Positions 61,805-64,000 of a stretch of 64,000 bases of DNA are shown here, piece by piece. The DNA is from Alloscardovia criceti DSM 17774 (GTDB lineage: Bacteria > Actinomycetota > Actinomycetes > Actinomycetales > Bifidobacteriaceae): the NCBI RefSeq assembly GCF_000376885.1, contig NZ_AQXR01000010.1:310001-374000 (forward strand), in the 5' to 3' direction. Position numbers and translations under genes: made by a program. Under the pieces are notes generated by a model that was given only the letters and a program-made list of their open reading frames with translations, was not told the DNA's origin and did not search any database. Positions within the stretch are counted from its first letter, which is position 1. Each line of letters begins with the position of its first letter.

Positions 61805-63526
61805 CTACACGGTACGGCGTATGCACCACACCGTGGTCGTGGGAGGTACAAGACCTTCAGCTGCTTCAGGTTGGGAGGATAAGATGACCTGATAACCATC
61901 GGGCACAGACACAGTCTGCGTCCGTGAGCAATTTGCAAGAACCCGTAGCCCTGTGGCAAGGGACCAATCCAGCACATCTTCGTGGAGCCGCTCATCATGC
62001 CATGCAATTGTGCCTGCTAAGGCGCGATGATTGACATACTTTGAGCGCAGATTGATGGCCTCACGATACAGACTCAGCATAGAGCCATCTCCACATTGTC
62101 CTTGAGTATCGGCCGCGAAATCAACAAACCACTGCGGCTGTGGAAGATTGGATTTGCCTGTATCGCTAAAACCAAAAGCTCCTTCTACACCACGCGCACG
62201 CGTCCACGGCAAAGGTACACGACACCCATCTCGCCCTTTGAAGGAGTGCCCACTTCTCTCCCAGATAGGATCTTGGATATCCTTATCCGTCAGCCCCAGA
62301 TCCTCCGGTAGCCCCAATTCTTCCCCTTGATACACAAAAGCCGTACCCGGCAAACCGAGCTCAATCAACGCCGCCGATCGCGCCCGCTGAGTAGCAAGCG
62401 CTACATCAATCTTCGGATCCGTATTATTCGATGTCACCCAATGCTCCACGTCGACGCCTTTGTCCAAGCCCAATCGACTAGCCACGCGTGGCACATCATG
62501 ATTGCCCAAAACCCACGTTGGGCTTGCGCCTACAGAAGTGGCTCCCTGGAAGGTTCTTTCGATAATTTCTCGGTATTCGCGCGCATCATAGGCAGATTTC
62601 AGTAGAGAAAAATCAAAAACGGCTCCCAGCTCGTCTTGTTGTGCATATTCAAACACACGAGACGTCATCGGCGTCCACGTCTCACCAATCGCGAATATCT
62701 CGGAATCATAAGAATTCAGCACTTCGCGCCATTCGCGGTAAATCTCATGCACCTCGTTGCGATCCCATAAAGGATCACCCCCTCTGGTGTCTTCCGGCGC
62801 AGGAATTTCTGGATGTTGTCGATCACGCAAGGGCTCACGTAAATCTTTCGCAAGTGCATGCGAAACATCTACCCTAAAGCCATCCACGCCACGGTCCGCC
62901 CAAAACTTGAGCGTTGTGATGAAATCCGCTCGCACTTCAGGATTATCCCAATTGAGATCGGGCTGTTCGGGCGCAAAAAGATGCAAATAGTACCAACCAT
63001 CACCGCATGCCTGCCACGCGCTTCCACCGAAATTACTCATCCAGTTTGTAGGAGGTAGGTTATGCTTTTCCCCACGACCCCGACGGAAAATATAGCGTTC
63101 ACGCTCGGGCGATCCGGGCTGGCTGCGCAATGCTTCTTGGAACCAAGGATGCTGATCGCTGGTATGATTGGGCACGATATCCACGACTACACGTATGCCC
63201 CGCGCATGAGCCTGGCTGACCATAACATCAAAATCATCCAGCGTGCCCAACCGTGGATCGATATTTCTGTAATCCGCCACATCATACCCACCATCCTTCA
63301 GGGGAGATGGGTAAAACGGCGATAGCCAGATTGCGTTCACGCCCAAGGATTGGATGTAATCCATACGACGTGTAACGCCCGCAATATCGCCTATGCCATC
63401 ACCATTCGAATCCGAGAATGCACGTGGATATATTTGGTAAATCACAGCATCGCGCCACCACGCGTTCTTATGGTCTTTTAGGCGATGAGTGTCGCATGCG
63501 ACAGAATTGTGGGAAGGAATATTCAT
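61805..63526 (-). CDS. GH13 alpha-glucosidase (oligo-1,6-glucosidase-like), intracellular
   Basis: Hydrolyses alpha-glucosides such as isomaltose or sucrose/trehalulose-type sugars. The 573 residues show the four GH13 regions: DIVPNHTS, GFRVDVSHAL (nucleophile Asp), GETW (acid/base Glu) and VLGNHDVPR. QIYPRAFSDSNGDGIGDIAGV at the N terminus is typical of the GH13 alpha-glucosidases of bifidobacteria. I set the ATG at 63526, with AAAGGA upstream. It is 4 bases after the stop of an ABC permease gene, so it belongs to a sugar transporter operon that extends past the window. Confidence 0.92.
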   Translation of the reverse strand: MNIPSHNSVACDTHRLKDHKNAWWRDAVIYQIYPRAFSDSNGDGIGDIAGVTRRMDYIQSLGVNAIWLSPFYPSPLKDGGYDVADYRNIDPRLGTLDDFDVMVSQAHARGIRVVVDIVPNHTSDQHPWFQEALRSQPGSPERERYIFRRGRGEKHNLPPTNWMSNFGGSAWQACGDGWYYLHLFAPEQPDLNWDNPEVRADFITTLKFWADRGVDGFRVDVSHALAKDLREPLRDRQHPEIPAPEDTRGGDPLWDRNEVHEIYREWREVLNSYDSEIFAIGETWTPMTSRVFEYAQQDELGAVFDFSLLKSAYDAREYREIIERTFQGATSVGASPTWVLGNHDVPRVASRLGLDKGVDVEHWVTSNNTDPKIDVALATQRARSAALIELGLPGTAFVYQGEELGLPEDLGLTDKDIQDPIWERSGHSFKGRDGCRVPLPWTRARGVEGAFGFSDTGKSNLPQPQWFVDFAADTQGQCGDGSMLSLYREAINLRSKYVNHRALAGTIAWHDERLHEDVLDWSLATGLRVLANCSRTQTVSVPDGYQVILSSQPEAAEGLVPPTTTVWCIRRTV

Positions 63527-63530
63527 CACA

Positions 63531-64000
63531 TTATCCTTTGACAGAGCCTGCAAGCATTGCACGAATGAAATAGCGTTGCAAGAAGATAAACAAAATCACG
63601 GTTGGGGCCATAATGAGCAAAGCGCCCGCATTGAGTAAAACCACATCGGTCTGGTATTGTCCTACGAAGGATTGCAAAGCACCCGCCATTGTGCGTTTTT
63701 CAGGATCGTTGATGAGCACGACTGCCAGAAGGAACTGATTCCATGTGGCGAGGAATGTCAGAATGCCTAAGGAACTTAAGGCCGGCAAGGCTAGAGGTAG
63801 TTCAATATGCAGGAAAGTCCTGAAATGCCCTGCTCCATCGATTTCAGCCGCTTCAATCAGATCATGTGGCATCTGCTCAAAGCAGGAGCGCATCCACATA
63901 ATGGCGAAGGGCATATTCAAGCCGATCATGGGCAAAATAAGTGCCAGTCGCGTATTGAGGATGCCCATGGCACTGATTTCGTAGTACAAAGGCGTAACCA
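63531..64000 (-). CDS. Carbohydrate ABC transporter permease (MalG-type), 3' part, cut by window edge
   Basis: The C-terminal ~156 residues of a MalG-type permease. The frame is open through the window edge, reading VTPLYYEIS before the first internal Met. The EAA loop is LIEAAEIDGAGHFRTFLHIELPLALPALSSLGILTF, and the C terminus FLQRYFIRAMLAGSVKG is standard. Its partner genes lie outside. With GH13 directly downstream it probably carries an alpha-glucoside. Confidence 0.9.
   Translation of the reverse strand, partial: VTPLYYEISAMGILNTRLALILPMIGLNMPFAIMWMRSCFEQMPHDLIEAAEIDGAGHFRTFLHIELPLALPALSSLGILTFLATWNQFLLAVVLINDPEKRTMAGALQSFVGQYQTDVVLLNAGALLIMAPTVILFIFLQRYFIRAMLAGSVKG

Overview
The window looks like chromosome of a Bifidobacteriaceae member. 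The reasons are a NucS mismatch endonuclease just downstream of an atpBEFHAGDC operon, an MetA-type homoserine acyltransferase, an actinobacterial CYTH protein, bifidobacterial-style glycosidases and sugar ABC transporters, and moderate base composition (about half G+C by eye, not counted). The genus is not fixed; Alloscardovia, Scardovia or a lower-GC Bifidobacterium would all fit. I see no transposase, phage gene, CRISPR array or rRNA.

Layout. 0-5.1 kb: 5' part of lysS, a divergent FemX-like peptidoglycan-bridge enzyme, then a two-gene esterase unit (CE2-type and sialate-O-acetylesterase-type). 5.1-11.8 kb: tRNA-Arg(CCG), a CYTH protein, a YbbN/CnoX-like protein, an envelope pair of unknown function, a lipoprotein FKBP, an orphan nrdH and nucS. 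11.9-18.8 kb: the complete F1Fo ATP synthase operon. 18.9-24.6 kb: metA, azlCD, an ArsC/Spx-like protein, an acyltransferase-like membrane protein, an amino-acid permease and yhbY.

24.6-54.0 kb is a hemicellulose-oligosaccharide island. It holds three LacI regulators, a GH31 alpha-xylosidase plus GH1 beta-glucosidase pair, a sortase-anchored surface protein, an alpha/beta-hydrolase esterase, and one long minus-strand operon: two LplB/LplC-type permeases, a solute-binding protein, an SGNH esterase, GH29, GH3, GH43 and GH42. A YesL gene is divergent from it. A second transporter operon carries a GH51 arabinofuranosidase. None of the glycosidases has a signal peptide, so the picture is import of oligosaccharides followed by cytosolic dismantling. 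The enzyme set (alpha-xylosidase, beta-glucosidases, beta-galactosidase, alpha-fucosidase, arabinofuranosidases, acetyl esterases) is what decorated xyloglucan would need. This is the best candidate for an undescribed system here.

54.2-60.2 kb: an unusually compact LivKHMGF-type transporter in which both permeases are fused and both ATPases are fused, preceded by a UroD-family protein with thiol/zinc-type residues of corrinoid methyltransferases. 60.9-64 kb: a TauE/SafE exporter, a GH13 alpha-glucosidase and the 3' end of another sugar permease gene cut by the window edge.

Regulatory DNA is rich in the island. It includes a near-ideal CRP/GlxR box, LacI-type palindromes, a cluster of the hexamer TCGAAA upstream of the main operon that recurs upstream of GH31 and of the esterase, and intercistronic hairpins next to both solute-binding-protein genes. 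A pair of NrdR-like boxes lies upstream of nrdH.
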